From Siderastrea radians (lineage: Eukaryota > Cnidaria > Anthozoa > Scleractinia > Rhizangiidae): a stretch of 64,000 bases of DNA. Of this stretch, positions 16,153-24,975 are shown one piece after another (position 1 is the stretch's first letter; every line of letters starts with the position of its first letter). The notes beneath the pieces are model-generated. The model was not told the origin of the DNA and did no database searches. It saw only the letters and a program-made list of their open reading frames with translations. The stretch covers positions 32,113,375 through 32,177,374 of the forward strand of contig OZ024895.1 in assembly GCA_964017195.1 (NCBI GenBank), read 5' to 3'. The translations under genes and the position numbers were made by a program.

Positions 16153-16645
16153 TAATCCATCATTTTTAACAATTGGTCATCTAATTGTTTATGGTGTTAA
16201 AGAAACAATTTCAAACGTTGACCCAAGTGTCTATGACACCGCTTTTGTTATTGAAAATGGAAAAATGGTTATGGAAACAGATTTATCTTTGAACGGACAT
16301 AATTTGAGTGGTTCCGTTCATTATATACATGGTCGTTTAAATACCAAAAATGGGAGCAAATTTTTCTTAAATGGTTGGGACGAAATAATCATTCCAAATT
16401 ATAGTCACATATTACCTATAAAAGCGCTCTATGTCAAAATTAAAAGTCAATATACGCCTATTTCTTTAAACATAAAACACAGTTCTCATTTCATAACTCA
16501 ACCAATCACTTACACTTCAACCACAGCAACTCAATTACAAACAATAAATATCAATTTAGTAGTGGAGTTTGGTCTTATGGCTGTGGAATTGGCGGGTGTA
16601 TCAAATGAGGAAATATTACTATTGATTGAATATCAAGTGCCATAA
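16025..16645 (+). CDS. Fibre protein, C-terminal segment
   Basis: Only the part after about 16140 is convincing coding: [38 protein letters not shown] and [19 protein letters not shown], ending in a beta-rich stretch LLLIEYQVP. The codons before that are antiphase to the collagen-like segment. Confidence 0.65.
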   Translation: MLHHKILRFQFLIMQQKRSKGTPKQSSIFTDGVAHLHNFGTVSNPSFLTIGHLIVYGVKETISNVDPSVYDTAFVIENGKMVMETDLSLNGHNLSGSVHYIHGRLNTKNGSKFFLNGWDEIIIPNYSHILPIKALYVKIKSQYTPISLNIKHSSHFITQPITYTSTTATQLQTININLVVEFGLMAVELAGVSNEEILLLIEYQVP

Positions 16646-16672
16646 AAATTTTTACATTTATTATATAACACA

Positions 16673-17158
16673 ATGCGAGACATTTTCGAATTCAACCATA
16701 TCGACCAAACACTTTCTACAGAGAAAGTTAAAATTCGGAAAGATTTGTATGGCTATTACTTTAAGAAACATTATGGCTATGAAAAGTTGCACCGCGGTTT
16801 TCGAAGAAAAAATTTTGTTTGTAATCTTTCAGCTGGAAAGTTAATAATTAGTGCCGCAGTAGCCGGAGGAATTACACTGAACCCTGTTGTCATGGCAACT
16901 TTAACTGGTGTTGGTCTTATTTTGAAAGCAGTGGCAAGCTTTAAGAAATACGATAAGAAAACAGAACAAGCAAATTTTGCCCATATCGAATACCAAAAAA
17001 TACTTGATGAGATTCGCTTTTACCTCAGAGGCGAAGCTTTCGACGAAAAGGTCTTTCTTGATAGACTGAAAATGATAGATAATATCATCACTGATTATTG
17101 TATGGAAATTCCGCTATCTATTCAAAGAAAGTATGATAAAAAATTCACTCAATTATAG
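16673..17158 (+). CDS. Two-helix membrane protein with helical C-terminus
   Basis: 161 residues, intact, function not recognised. The N-terminal part is basic (KIRKDLYGYYFKKHYGYEKL). Residues about 54-88 hold two adjoining hydrophobic stretches (LIISAAVAGGITLNPVVMA and TLTGVGLILKAVASF). A charged helical tail follows (NFAHIEYQKILDEIRFYLRG, then FLDRLKMIDNIITDYCMEIP). Two membrane helices plus a soluble helix resembles the arrangement of SLATT-type membrane proteins, but this is analogy only. A TTATATAACACAATG start places a TATA-like motif within 12 bp of the ATG. It follows the fibre gene by 28 bp. Confidence 0.6.
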   Translation: MRDIFEFNHIDQTLSTEKVKIRKDLYGYYFKKHYGYEKLHRGFRRKNFVCNLSAGKLIISAAVAGGITLNPVVMATLTGVGLILKAVASFKKYDKKTEQANFAHIEYQKILDEIRFYLRGEAFDEKVFLDRLKMIDNIITDYCMEIPLSIQRKYDKKFTQL

Positions 17159-17188
17159 ATTTTCAAAGTAATTATATACGCTAACAAA

Positions 17189-17353
17189 ATGATTGCACTT
17201 TTTGCAGCTATTTGTTATTGGTTTTTTGAGCTTCTCACGCCCCCCGAAATTAGGCAAATACGCTTTATCACTCGTGAGTGTGTTTCAAAAATATTGTTAC
17301 CAACTCGTGATGAAGATGGCTACCCCATTTCAGGAATAGATGTGGTTCCATAA
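17189..17353 (+). CDS. 54-residue membrane micro-ORF
   Basis: Starts MIALFAAICYWFFELLTPPE, a single hydrophobic N-terminal helix with no charge until residue 15, then a soluble tail ending SGIDVVP. The ATG is preceded at about 10 bp by TTATATACG, the same kind of motif seen before the other genes, and it follows the previous gene by only 30 bp in the same direction. It could be a small membrane protein of the virion or of the infected cell. No homologue comes to mind. Confidence 0.45.
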   Translation: MIALFAAICYWFFELLTPPEIRQIRFITRECVSKILLPTRDEDGYPISGIDVVP

Positions 17354-17750
17354 GACGATTTTCATCTCTAAGTTGACAACTTCACCAACAGAGTCACAAT
17401 AAAATTTTGACTGAGACGTTACAAACATACGACGCTTTTGCTTGGCAACAAGCCCCTGAGCTCCACGTGATATTACATAATCCAGTGTCAAGGTTAAACT
17501 AAAAAACACGTGAGACAAAGCGTGATAGCACACGTGAGTGGGAGACATACCGAAAGGTGCCGGTAATTCCGAAGGGCGCGAGAAAAAAAAGTCAGACAGA
17601 AATTTGCACCTTTCGGAATTTAAAAACACTTTTCAAATTGAACAGCACCTTTCGGAATTTCCGTAACCCTTCGGTATGTGTTGTGAAGAACACCTTATTA
17701 AACAAATGTGTATTTAACATATTCTTAACATGGCTGTCTGTACAGATTAA
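17354..17750. promoter_or_regulatory. Non-coding stretch with three CACGTG sites and a hairpin
   Basis: No convincing coding in either direction. It contains CACGTG (E-box) at 17464-17469, 17507-17512 and 17531-17536, two of them followed by AG, and then the inverted repeat at 17546-17678. It lies between the structural/fibre block and the accessory genes of the right end, so a control region for the accessory genes is plausible. This is inference from composition and position. Confidence 0.4.
17546..17678. repeat. Imperfect inverted repeat with nested CCTTTCGGAATT copies
   Basis: CATACCGAAAGGTGCCGGTA at 17546, extended by ATTCCGAAGG, pairs with GGAATTTCCGTAACCCTTCG followed by GTATG, ending near 17677. 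The arms are about 30 nt with a few mismatches, separated by about 70 nt. GCACCTTTCGGAATTT occurs twice in direct order, at 17606-17621 and 17645-17660. Confidence 0.8.
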
Positions 17751-17852
17751 CATGCGATCTCACAAGACTACCAAACAGATAATGTATTATTAAATCAACA
17801 AGAAATCTCAGAAGAATGGCCAACTAAAGAAAGTTTTATAAGAAGAGAAATC

Positions 17853-18092
17853 TTGAAATGGAGAAATATTTCAGATGATGTATACAAAATTAAAAATGTT
17901 TCACATCGGGATAGTAAATATGGGATTTCAGCTATTTTAACTTTAAAAACAAAATGTGGAGATGAACTTCTTGTATGGGCTCCTAAACGTCTTGCTGAAG
18001 ATCTTGAAGATGAATCTTATCAATTTGTTTATAAAATGGGTCTCAAAACGTCTGCTGACGGAAATGAATATTTTGATTATGAATTAATGTAA
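17853..18092 (+). CDS. Orphan accessory protein (at least 79 residues)
   Basis: The frame begins at a TTG; it is open upstream to about 17754 without an ATG and that part also looks coding (EISEEWPTKESFIRREI). The real start has therefore been lost or lies behind a frame change near the ATG at 17751. Features: KWRNISDDVYKIKNV, DSKYGISAILTLKTK, ELLVWAPKRLAEDLE and an ending GLKTSADGNEYFDYELM. Probably a small soluble beta-rich protein. I know no function for it. Confidence 0.5.
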   Translation: MKWRNISDDVYKIKNVSHRDSKYGISAILTLKTKCGDELLVWAPKRLAEDLEDESYQFVYKMGLKTSADGNEYFDYELM

Positions 18093-18229
18093 TCTGTCTG
18101 TGAATATTAATTTGTTTTTCAAGCTTGAGTTGTTAAGGGGGTTTCCCTTCAATGTTTGTATAAGAATATAAATTACGTCATTGTCTGTGAGTTTCACCAG
18201 ACCGCGAAGTCACGCGCCGTAAACACAAC

Positions 18230-18586
18230 TTAATGGCTGTGGTCCTCTTCCCATATATCAGTGCAATAATTAACTAGAGTTATATCCAAGATCGGAACAG
18301 AGATGGTTATTTCATGTAAGATTTCTTCTTGTTTATAACAAGGAAAACAACATCCTCCCTGACAACAGTGCATATAGGCTGCACACACTATAATATGTAC
18401 AAGCCGCTCCATTTCAGGACAGAAAGGTCGTATTAAAAGCTCGTTGTGAAACAGGTTCCAACCCAAAGCTTCTCGCTCTCTCAGTTTTATTTCGAGGTAA
18501 TGTTTGTAAATTATCTCACGTAACTCTGGTGGTAGGTTTTGGATTGCTTCCGTAATCTGATAGTTGTTGAACCTGGCAGCCATCAA
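18230..18586 (-). CDS. Cysteine-rich accessory protein with F-box-like start
   Basis: 118 residues, intact. Residues about 18-32 read LPPELREIIYKHYLE, which matches the core pattern of an F-box (LPxElxxxI). Then comes GWNLFHNELLIRPFC and a cysteine cluster CAAYMHCCQGGCCFPC that could bind metal. Part of this (W..FHNELL..PFC, C..Y..C..G.C.P) recurs in the next gene at 18687-18986. An F-box-like head would suggest recruitment of SCF ubiquitin ligases by an early gene; this is inference and the match is short. It reads away from the right TIR toward the element interior. Confidence 0.5.
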   Translation of the reverse strand: MMAARFNNYQITEAIQNLPPELREIIYKHYLEIKLREREALGWNLFHNELLIRPFCPEMERLVHIIVCAAYMHCCQGGCCFPCYKQEEILHEITISVPILDITLVNYCTDIWEEDHSH

Positions 18587-18686
18587 ATTTGACTCACAGT
18601 ATTTAATCGATTATAATTTTTGTGTGTGCGTGTTTCGGTTATGTTTCGTTTTAATCTTTTCTTTTTTTTATGCTGAGTGGTTGATA

Positions 18687-18986
18687 CTATTCACAAAAGC
18701 ACATCGAAGGTAACCAATCCCTTACTAATTCGTTATATGCGCTATGCCAGTCGTAAGTATCAGAGCAAATCTTTACTGAAGGTATATTCTCAATCGGTGG
18801 AGTGTACAACGGTTTATGTTTGATTCCTTGCTCAAAAAAGGGGTAACAAAGCCCTTCCCAACGACAATTTTCATATTCTAAACATATAATTATACCCACA
18901 AGTTGCTGCCTGAAATGACAAAAAGGTTGTTTTAAAAGCTTATTGTGTATCTCTTTCCATTCAGCTGTTTGTTGCCTTGTTTCCAT
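18687..18986 (-). CDS. Cysteine-rich accessory protein, relative of 18230-18586
   Basis: 99 residues, intact, starting 28 bp inside the right TIR edge. It shares the block EWKEIHNKLLKQPFC and CLEYENCRWEGLCYPF with its neighbour but lacks the F-box-like head. Residues 33-37 read IICLE, an I-x-C-x-E variant of the LxCxE pocket-protein motif; the match is short and may be chance. The two genes look like tandem duplicates that diverged. The closeness to the TIR suggests an early promoter within the terminal repeat. Confidence 0.5.
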   Translation of the reverse strand: METRQQTAEWKEIHNKLLKQPFCHFRQQLVGIIICLEYENCRWEGLCYPFFEQGIKHKPLYTPPIENIPSVKICSDTYDWHSAYNELVRDWLPSMCFCE

Positions 18987-19013
18987 GGTGAGATATGTAA
19001 TGCTCTAATTGAG

Positions 19014-19405
19014 AACACTTTTGATATAATAATAAAGCACACATCTCTAAATGAAAAAAAATTTTTGGAATTCTGTGACAGTTTACAACAAAAAACTTGT
19101 AAAATATATTATTGCGGTTTTTAAAAAGTGATGCAATAATATTCTTTCCACCTTTTCCACCTTTATAAAACCGGTTTTTGTGCTATCGGTGTAAAAAACG
19201 GAAATAGAACTCTCAATTATAAAACTTTTCTCTCTCACCAATGTGAAAAATTGTTTCATATGTGTGCGGTTAAAAACTGAAAAGAAAGCTGCCAATGTAT
19301 AAAACTTTTTGTGACAAAATTGTTTTATGTGTGGGCGGTTTAAAAACTTGAAATAAATCTCCCAATGTGAAAGCTGTTACAGAACCCCCATTTTACTATA
19401 CTACT
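19014..19405 (-). repeat. Right terminal inverted repeat of the Maverick
   Basis: Inverse copy of 2555-2946, ending in CTATACTACT next to the target duplication. Its inner edge lies 28 bp beyond the start of the minus-strand cysteine-rich gene at 18687-18986. Confidence 0.95.
19083..19295 (-). other. Open frame of 70 codons within right TIR
   Basis: Inverse counterpart of the frame at 2665-2877, with a single residue difference. The same caution applies: conservation here is explained by TIR identity alone. Confidence 0.15.
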
Positions 19406-19410
19406 GGCGC
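19406..19410. repeat. Target-site duplication, right copy (GGCGC)
   Basis: Matches 2550-2554. The sequence that follows (CAGGGCCTGGAACTGGG after the duplicated bases) continues the host repeat that stops at 2554. This is confirmed by the uninterrupted relative near 30794-30815. Confidence 0.8.
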
Positions 19411-19960
19411 AGGGCCTGGAACTGGGAGAAACACTTTTCAGTTCGGATATTCCGGTTGGGAATTTTGGAGGACCTCTCAAACGTTGTGTTTATTCTGGAA
19501 AATCTCCTGTCGGGCAAACCAAACTAGCCTTACCATTTACAGTCCAACCGAAAATTCCGGATTTTTCTTGTAAGTGCTCAGCTCGCAGAGTGCTTTTAAT
19601 GTTAAAACATTACCAAAACAATCCGCAAATTTTTGTTAAATGGTAAGGCTATTTTGGCTTGTGGCACTGGAAAATTTCCAAAATAAACGAAAAGTCTTCA
19701 GAAGTAGTCCACAATTCCCAGACTTTTTTCTACCAGTTCCAGCTCCTGCGCCATAGTCAAACTAGTTCCAGACTCGCTGTAAATTAGAGTGAATTGCACA
19801 AATGGTACACACTAATCTCGAACCGAATTTCCCATTCGGGAGGTTTTGCTTACCATTTGCACAAGCTTTAGAACAACCGGTTTCCCCCTGTAAATAGTAT
19901 AAATATAAGCAACCAACAATAAAACGAAATAGTTGAACTATGCTCACATTTATCGTGCGT
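19411..19960. repeat. Host repeat continuing past the Maverick, with inverted arm
   Basis: 19411-19560 continues the repeat cut at 2554 (compare 30800-30950). 19640-19900 then presents the same sequence in inverse orientation (for example CCATAGTCAAACTAGTTCCAGAC at about 19752 and AACCGGTTTCCCCCTGTAAA at 19878), so the host repeat is a large foldback. An AAATAAATAAAT-type simple repeat follows at 19978-20025. Confidence 0.8.
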
Positions 19961-20025
19961 TGTCGCTGGAGTGAGTCAAATAAATAAATAAGTAAATAAA
20001 TAAATAAATTAATTAATTAATAAAG

Positions 20026-21290
20026 GAATGACGATCTTGTGCGTTGTTTATCTTAGATGATCTTTGACCTTTCAATTTGAAGAGCAAACAAGTCCTCGTG
20101 CAAGACGTCAGTTTCCGAAACGTACTGCCTTTCGGTTTAGTTGGATACCCAATCAAAAACACAACTTGCTCTCATTTTCCTCTTGCTTTGCCAGACGCAA
20201 AGTCCCCATAATTTGCCCGATAGTTGGGGCAACATAAATCTATTTCCCCACATTTCCCGTACCATAGAAGTTCATATCTGTTGCAAACGTCCCACAAAGT
20301 GCCCAATTCCCCCACATACAGCCCGGGATCTCCCCCTCGGGGAAGCCGCTCGATGACAAGTGCATTATACCAGCTGTCATTCAACTTTACTGATACTTAT
20401 TAGGTTGTCATGTCAGGAACGAAAGATCTGCGCCAGGACTTCGTGACATGTTCCCGAAACAGTCCGGGCGCGGATCTTTTAAAGTAATGATTACCATTCC
20501 GGCACAGTTATCAAATTTGATAACGTCATGACGTCACAACATGGCGTCCATCATGAGAACGCGGCTGATTTTCGGAGAGGGTTTCTTGTCTTCGCCTATT
20601 TTTCAGTTGTGTTCGCGCTATTTACCCAGAGTTCTAAGCGGTAAACGTAAGAGGATAATGAACTTCAAGCCTGTGTGAAGATGGCGACGGTTGGCCTACT
20701 GATTGCCGAGTTATTCCATGACGATTTGATTACTTTTGTAAATAAACGGGTACCGTATTTTCTTATTTCAGGATTTTGTGTTAAATTTTCTCCAAAAGGT
20801 CGGGGCACATGGCTGTTGTCACTAGTAGCCTTAACGTTACTAGGATGATTGCAGCCTCCAAAAAAGTAGCTAGTGGTGCCATTTTGCCAAAAAGGTTTTT
20901 GAGCTAAAAATATTGGATACTTGACGATAACCTTAAAAAAAAACATACAAGGTCCTTCACCTTTCAGCTTGTAAGTGTATCCTTAGCCTCCCACGCAGTT
21001 GTTTTTAGGGGAGTCGTATATCATCAGATTACTTCGCTTTGTGCTAAATACATCAAAGGTTAGACTACCTTTTTGGCTTTTTGTGAAATAACTTGAGGAA
21101 CCATTCCTTAATTTTTTGAGCAACTTTGCGTTTTTGCCAGATAATGAAGAAATTGCAGAGAAATTCAAATCGTACCCCTCGAAAGTGTCTGCGGCCACTT
21201 ACAGGGATGTAAAAATGCACAGTTTGTATGGCAGTTCAAACGGGGTTTGTCAAGGCGGTCGTAAGTAGAGCTGTCCGCTTATGAGAGTGT
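20026..21290. other. Interval without recognisable gene
   Basis: No open frame here shows a known domain or coding bias. A TGACGTCA (CRE-type palindrome) occurs at about 20527. Short open frames on both strands overlap and have no consistent pattern. Confidence 0.5.
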
Positions 21291-21774
21291 TCGTTTTAAG
21301 ACAGCTTGCGAGTATTCAAAGCGTTCGTAAACCTAGGTTTCCCTCACTGGCTGAAATGCGGTTGAAAGGCTTCTGGACGGCCAAGGAACAACACATGGGC
21401 AACTTTTGATCTGATGGGTAAACTTTTTTGGCTATTTATCGTAATTTTCGCTTCCTGAGTAAACTGACGATCAAAAACCCTGTATTGGACTATAGTAATC
21501 TGTTCGTGAGCCTGGGTGTCCTGTGGGGAAATCAGCTTATTGAGATGTCACGTGATTCAATTCTTTCGTGTGGTTGTTTGGATCATCGTCCCTTGGATTT
21601 ACCGGGATCATTTCTGTTGTATTTTGCTGTTAAGGTACGTAATGAAACCCATATCACATTAGATTGATAATCACAGTACACAAGAGCCATTTGAGTTTTA
21701 GCTGAAGTGCTGAATTCAGTCTCACGATCTTGCTGCTAGATTCGAAGTCGACGTTTATAATCAGCGCTTATGTC

Positions 21775-22094
21775 AACCTCGTCCCCAGGGCCTTCTCCTC
21801 GTTCAAAATGGCGGTCGGAGAAACCCCTGGCCAAGGCTGCCAAAGTGGCTCCAAACATTCGTGAGAGTTTCGTTAGGTAAACACGATGAAATGTCTTGGT
21901 TTCGTTTGGACAACGGTTTCCGATTGCAGAAAACAAACTGGGACGCCAGACGCTAGAAACAACCTCCAAAAAAGCCATTTCTTCATGTGTCACGTGACAA
22001 AATACTCCACGATTCTTGGAGTATTTCAGCAGCCTTGGCCAGGGGTTTCTCCGACCGCCATTTTGAACGAGGAGAAGGCCCTGGGGACGAGGTT
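21775..22094. mobile_element. MITE with about 60-bp TIRs
   Basis: Ends AACCTCGTCCCCAGGGCCTT and its inverse, with arms of about 60 bp that include AAAATGGCGGTCGGAGAAAC. A second copy lies at 39453-39979. The flanks GCGCTTATG and GCGCTGATG may be a 9-bp target duplication with one change. The corresponding site in duplication copy C (about 54085-54100) lacks the element. Confidence 0.85.
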
Positions 22095-22789
22095 GCGCTG
22101 ATGTCGGTTTGTCTTCCAATTGGTGCACTTCAGGCTTTTGTCGCGGACTTTATGCCATACCCAAGGGTAGATTATTATTTTTCGATGGCAAGCAGTACTT
22201 CAGCGTGTTGTTAATGTACGTTTTCAATCTGGCTTTGCATGTTTTCTAGCTTGTCGTATGCTGCTTCTTGAAATTTTGAACTGCTCAAATGGACGGGACT
22301 TCTGGATTAGGGATGAAAAAATGAACAATTTCTTGTGTGAAAGGTATTATGGCTTTACTAACTTGGCTGTTTTTTATCAAAAATTTATCGATTCAATCTG
22401 CTCTCCTATGGACGCCTAACGTCCTTAGGTATATTATAAAAATAGTCAGTAATCAGACTTGGTCAAATGCCGTTGAACATCAATTTGTTTGATTGAGCTA
22501 GATTGTGTTCGCAATGAAACAGAATGAAAGTCACTATCTGAACCATTTTTGAAATCAAACCTGCAATTAAATTCTGCCAGTTAGTAACTGGCAAAAAGAA
22601 GTGTCTGGAGTATGATGTGCATTTGCACTGCTTGTAATTGCTTGTAATGAGTGATTTTTGCAATGTAACTTAGATTCAGGTCTTCCTCTCCCTGCAAAAT
22701 TTCGTTTGGGCAATGGAACATTCAGTTATTTACTTGTTATTTATTTTTTGCTGTTGATGTTATGCAGTTAAATGATAAAGGATAAAGAC

Positions 22790-23231
22790 AAGGCTGCTGC
22801 CTAAGAAAAATTTAAGAGAGGGCATCAGGCTCCTAAGCTTAAAATTAAGGAGCCCGAGCTTTGAGGTTGGGAGCCCTGCCGATGACATCTCCTACCAAAA
22901 TGAAATATTTTGCTGACATTTCGTGAAAAGGCTTGAAAATTCTGTTAGAAAGAAGTATGATCAGCGACTCACATTTATTAAAGATTATTGACACCCACTG
23001 TACATGACTGTTTCATGGAATAAAGGGCTTGAACCAAGATGTACATGTATCAAATTCTATTTTGTGATCCTTGGGATGAGAATGTTAGGTAAACGGCATG
23101 GAAATTGAATCAATTACTTTTGGAAGATGTTACTGGCACCCCACACAGACTCCGGGAGTACAGAAATTTGGTCGCCCACACTCATAACTTAGGCGCCCCA
23201 GGCTGCCGGGCTCCTGTTAGGCAGCAGCCTT
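22790..23231. mobile_element. Non-autonomous TIR element, hAT-like
   Basis: Terminal inverted repeats AAGGCTGCTGCCTAA / TTAGGCAGCAGCCTT, flanked by GGATAAAG and GGATAAAA (8 bp, one mismatch), the duplication length of hAT elements. The related site in copy C near 56580 (GATAAAGAATTTCTTATTCTG) is empty. Confidence 0.8.
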
Positions 23232-24975
23232 GGATAAAAAATTCCTTATTCTGTTGAAATAATGGTAGATGGTTTTGTATCTGCTTCATGTATCATTTTC
23301 ACAAATGTAGGTATAATTAAGTTAATTGTATGGCTCTGTTTAGTTGGGTCTAAATGAATACAAATAAATTGAACTTGTTTTGTATAACACAAAACAGTAT
23401 CTTGCTGACTAATGCTCAGAGAGAATTAAGGCAATGCCATCATTAACCCTTTAAATACAGAGGGATTGTATAAGTTGAGGCTGATGATCTCAGCCTGTCA
23501 ATCAGTATTTCAAAGGGGGCTAAACGAGTACATTTAATTGGCTCAACGCCCAGACGGGAAGCCGACAAGAGCGCTTCAAACATTCTTGAAAATCGCTGTT
23601 CAATAAACAGTGGATCACACTGAAAATAATTCAATAGTGTTAGCTCTGCGAAAGAGAAAGGAAATTAGGTAAATAAGAAATTTCAGATCATTGCATTAAT
23701 TAAAAATAAAGTGGTTGTTTTTATGCTCAGGTTTTTGCATTGTGAAAAAGTGGAAAATGATTGAGGCAAAGTTATTGCTGCTAATGCTTGAAATTTTGAA
23801 TCCACTCAGGTAAAATAATTCAAGCAAGATGAAGATGACTTGCACTGAAAAAAAAAATGACTAAAATTTTATCTTACTTTATTCCCTATGTTTCAGAGAA
23901 AAGAAATTATTCTTTTTTGTAAAGCCCTGATAATGACAGTGCAGTGACAGCAGGTGGTTCAAAACAACATCGCGTGTAAACAAAACGGTCAAAAGAAAAT
24001 TGGAAACTTGTAGAAAATTACATTCAGCTAAGCTCTTTTAAATCGTTCCCACTCGTGAGCTAACCAAAAATTAAAAGATATTGAATGAATTTTTGGCTTT
24101 TTTCCATGTTTAAACGACTGTGAATTTTTCATCTATAGACACAGTTTTTCGTTTACCAGTATAAAGGCGGTTGCATGTTACTAAACTCCAGTTGGTATCT
24201 TCACTTTAAATTGCATCAGGGCAACTTTTTAGTTGTAATTCAATTTTTTATACTTTTATTTTTTTGTTTAAGAGCCATTTAGTCAAAGAAAAAGTTTATA
24301 ACTGTTTAAAAGTTGCACGGCCATTGTTTCTCTATATTTGAATTTGTCAAATGAAGGTAACAAATTGCTTCCCATGCTCGTTTTATAGGGTCGCTCTGTG
24401 TTTAAGCCCTAAGGGTGCCAATATAGTTACATCATGCTATAACTTGGACAATACGTGTATTTGGTAGATTTCTATGAATTTTTGCCACCAAGATGTTACC
24501 CTGCCAGCAGAGGTTTTTTATCTTGCCACTTCTGTTTTGTAGTCTTTTTACGGCTGTCTTTACCGTTGTTGTTTTCTTCCACCGCGAGAAAAACCTCTGC
24601 TAAGAAACGACTAACATAAGACACTTGTCTTGTCTGTGTTTGGCCAAATGATAACCGGCCTGTCAGTAAAACTATACAGCGCGGGAAAGGTTGGCCAATC
24701 ACAAACAAGGCAGGTGTCTGTAGTTAGTCATTTCTATAGTAACAACAGAGCATGCTCAACAGGGAAAGAAATCGTATTGTCGCAGAGGTTTTTCTTGCGG
24801 TGGAAGAAAACAACAACAATAAAGACAGCCGTAAAAAAGACTGTGTTTCACGTTTGAGGCGATTGTTCTTTAGAGCCAGAACAGTGAATGAACTTGCAGT
24901 TGTTTTTTAAAGTCAAGAGAAAATATGCTTGATTTGTATTTTGCTTCCTAATGGGATGGCTGCTGTTTCCTTCAG

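Larger units (their letters stand above)
14860..16645 (+). pseudogene. Collagen-like fibre protein, one frame break near 16140
   Basis: A long fibre protein. Residues about 23-107 form an uninterrupted Gly-X-Y collagen tract ([20 protein letters not shown] and eight GDK triplets). Next come repeats of the type NIDMxNxxIxNLxxP with DAA or [12 protein letters not shown], as in trimeric phage and pyocin tail fibres. The frame is open to 16152, but coding changes frame at about 16140 and continues to 16645 with [36 protein letters not shown] and a beta-rich C-terminus. A collagen shaft plus beta-helical repeats suggests a trimeric receptor-binding or surface fibre (inference). TATATATAATG places a TATA-like run directly at the start codon. 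Confidence 0.75.
2555..19405. mobile_element. Maverick/Polinton (adintovirus-like) integrated element
   Basis: A complete integrated double-stranded DNA virus-like transposon of 16,851 bp. It is bounded by inverted repeats of about 392 bp starting AGTAGTATAG and ending CTATACTACT, with GGCGC immediately outside both ends. Seen inside: family-B DNA polymerase, DD35E integrase, adenain-like protease, packaging ATPase, major capsid and penton-like proteins, a PLA2-domain virion protein and a collagen-like fibre. This combination of protein-primed PolB, retroviral-type integrase and a double-jelly-roll capsid module defines Mavericks/Polintons and adintoviruses. Polymerase is on the left + strand, integrase and most structural genes are on the minus strand, and ATPase, fibre and several accessory genes are on the right + strand. 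At least six genes are frame-broken, while integrase and major capsid protein are open throughout. The TIR similarity suggests recent integration. Confidence 0.95.

Noticed and set aside
17330..17629. 99-codon minus-strand open frame in the accessory region
   Set aside because: It crosses the hairpin and the E-box sites, overlaps the end of the micro-ORF and shows no recognisable pattern. Treated as non-coding.
20500..20700. Promoter of a host gene around the TGACGTCA site
   Set aside because: No convincing first exon or open frame follows, so the palindrome alone is not enough.
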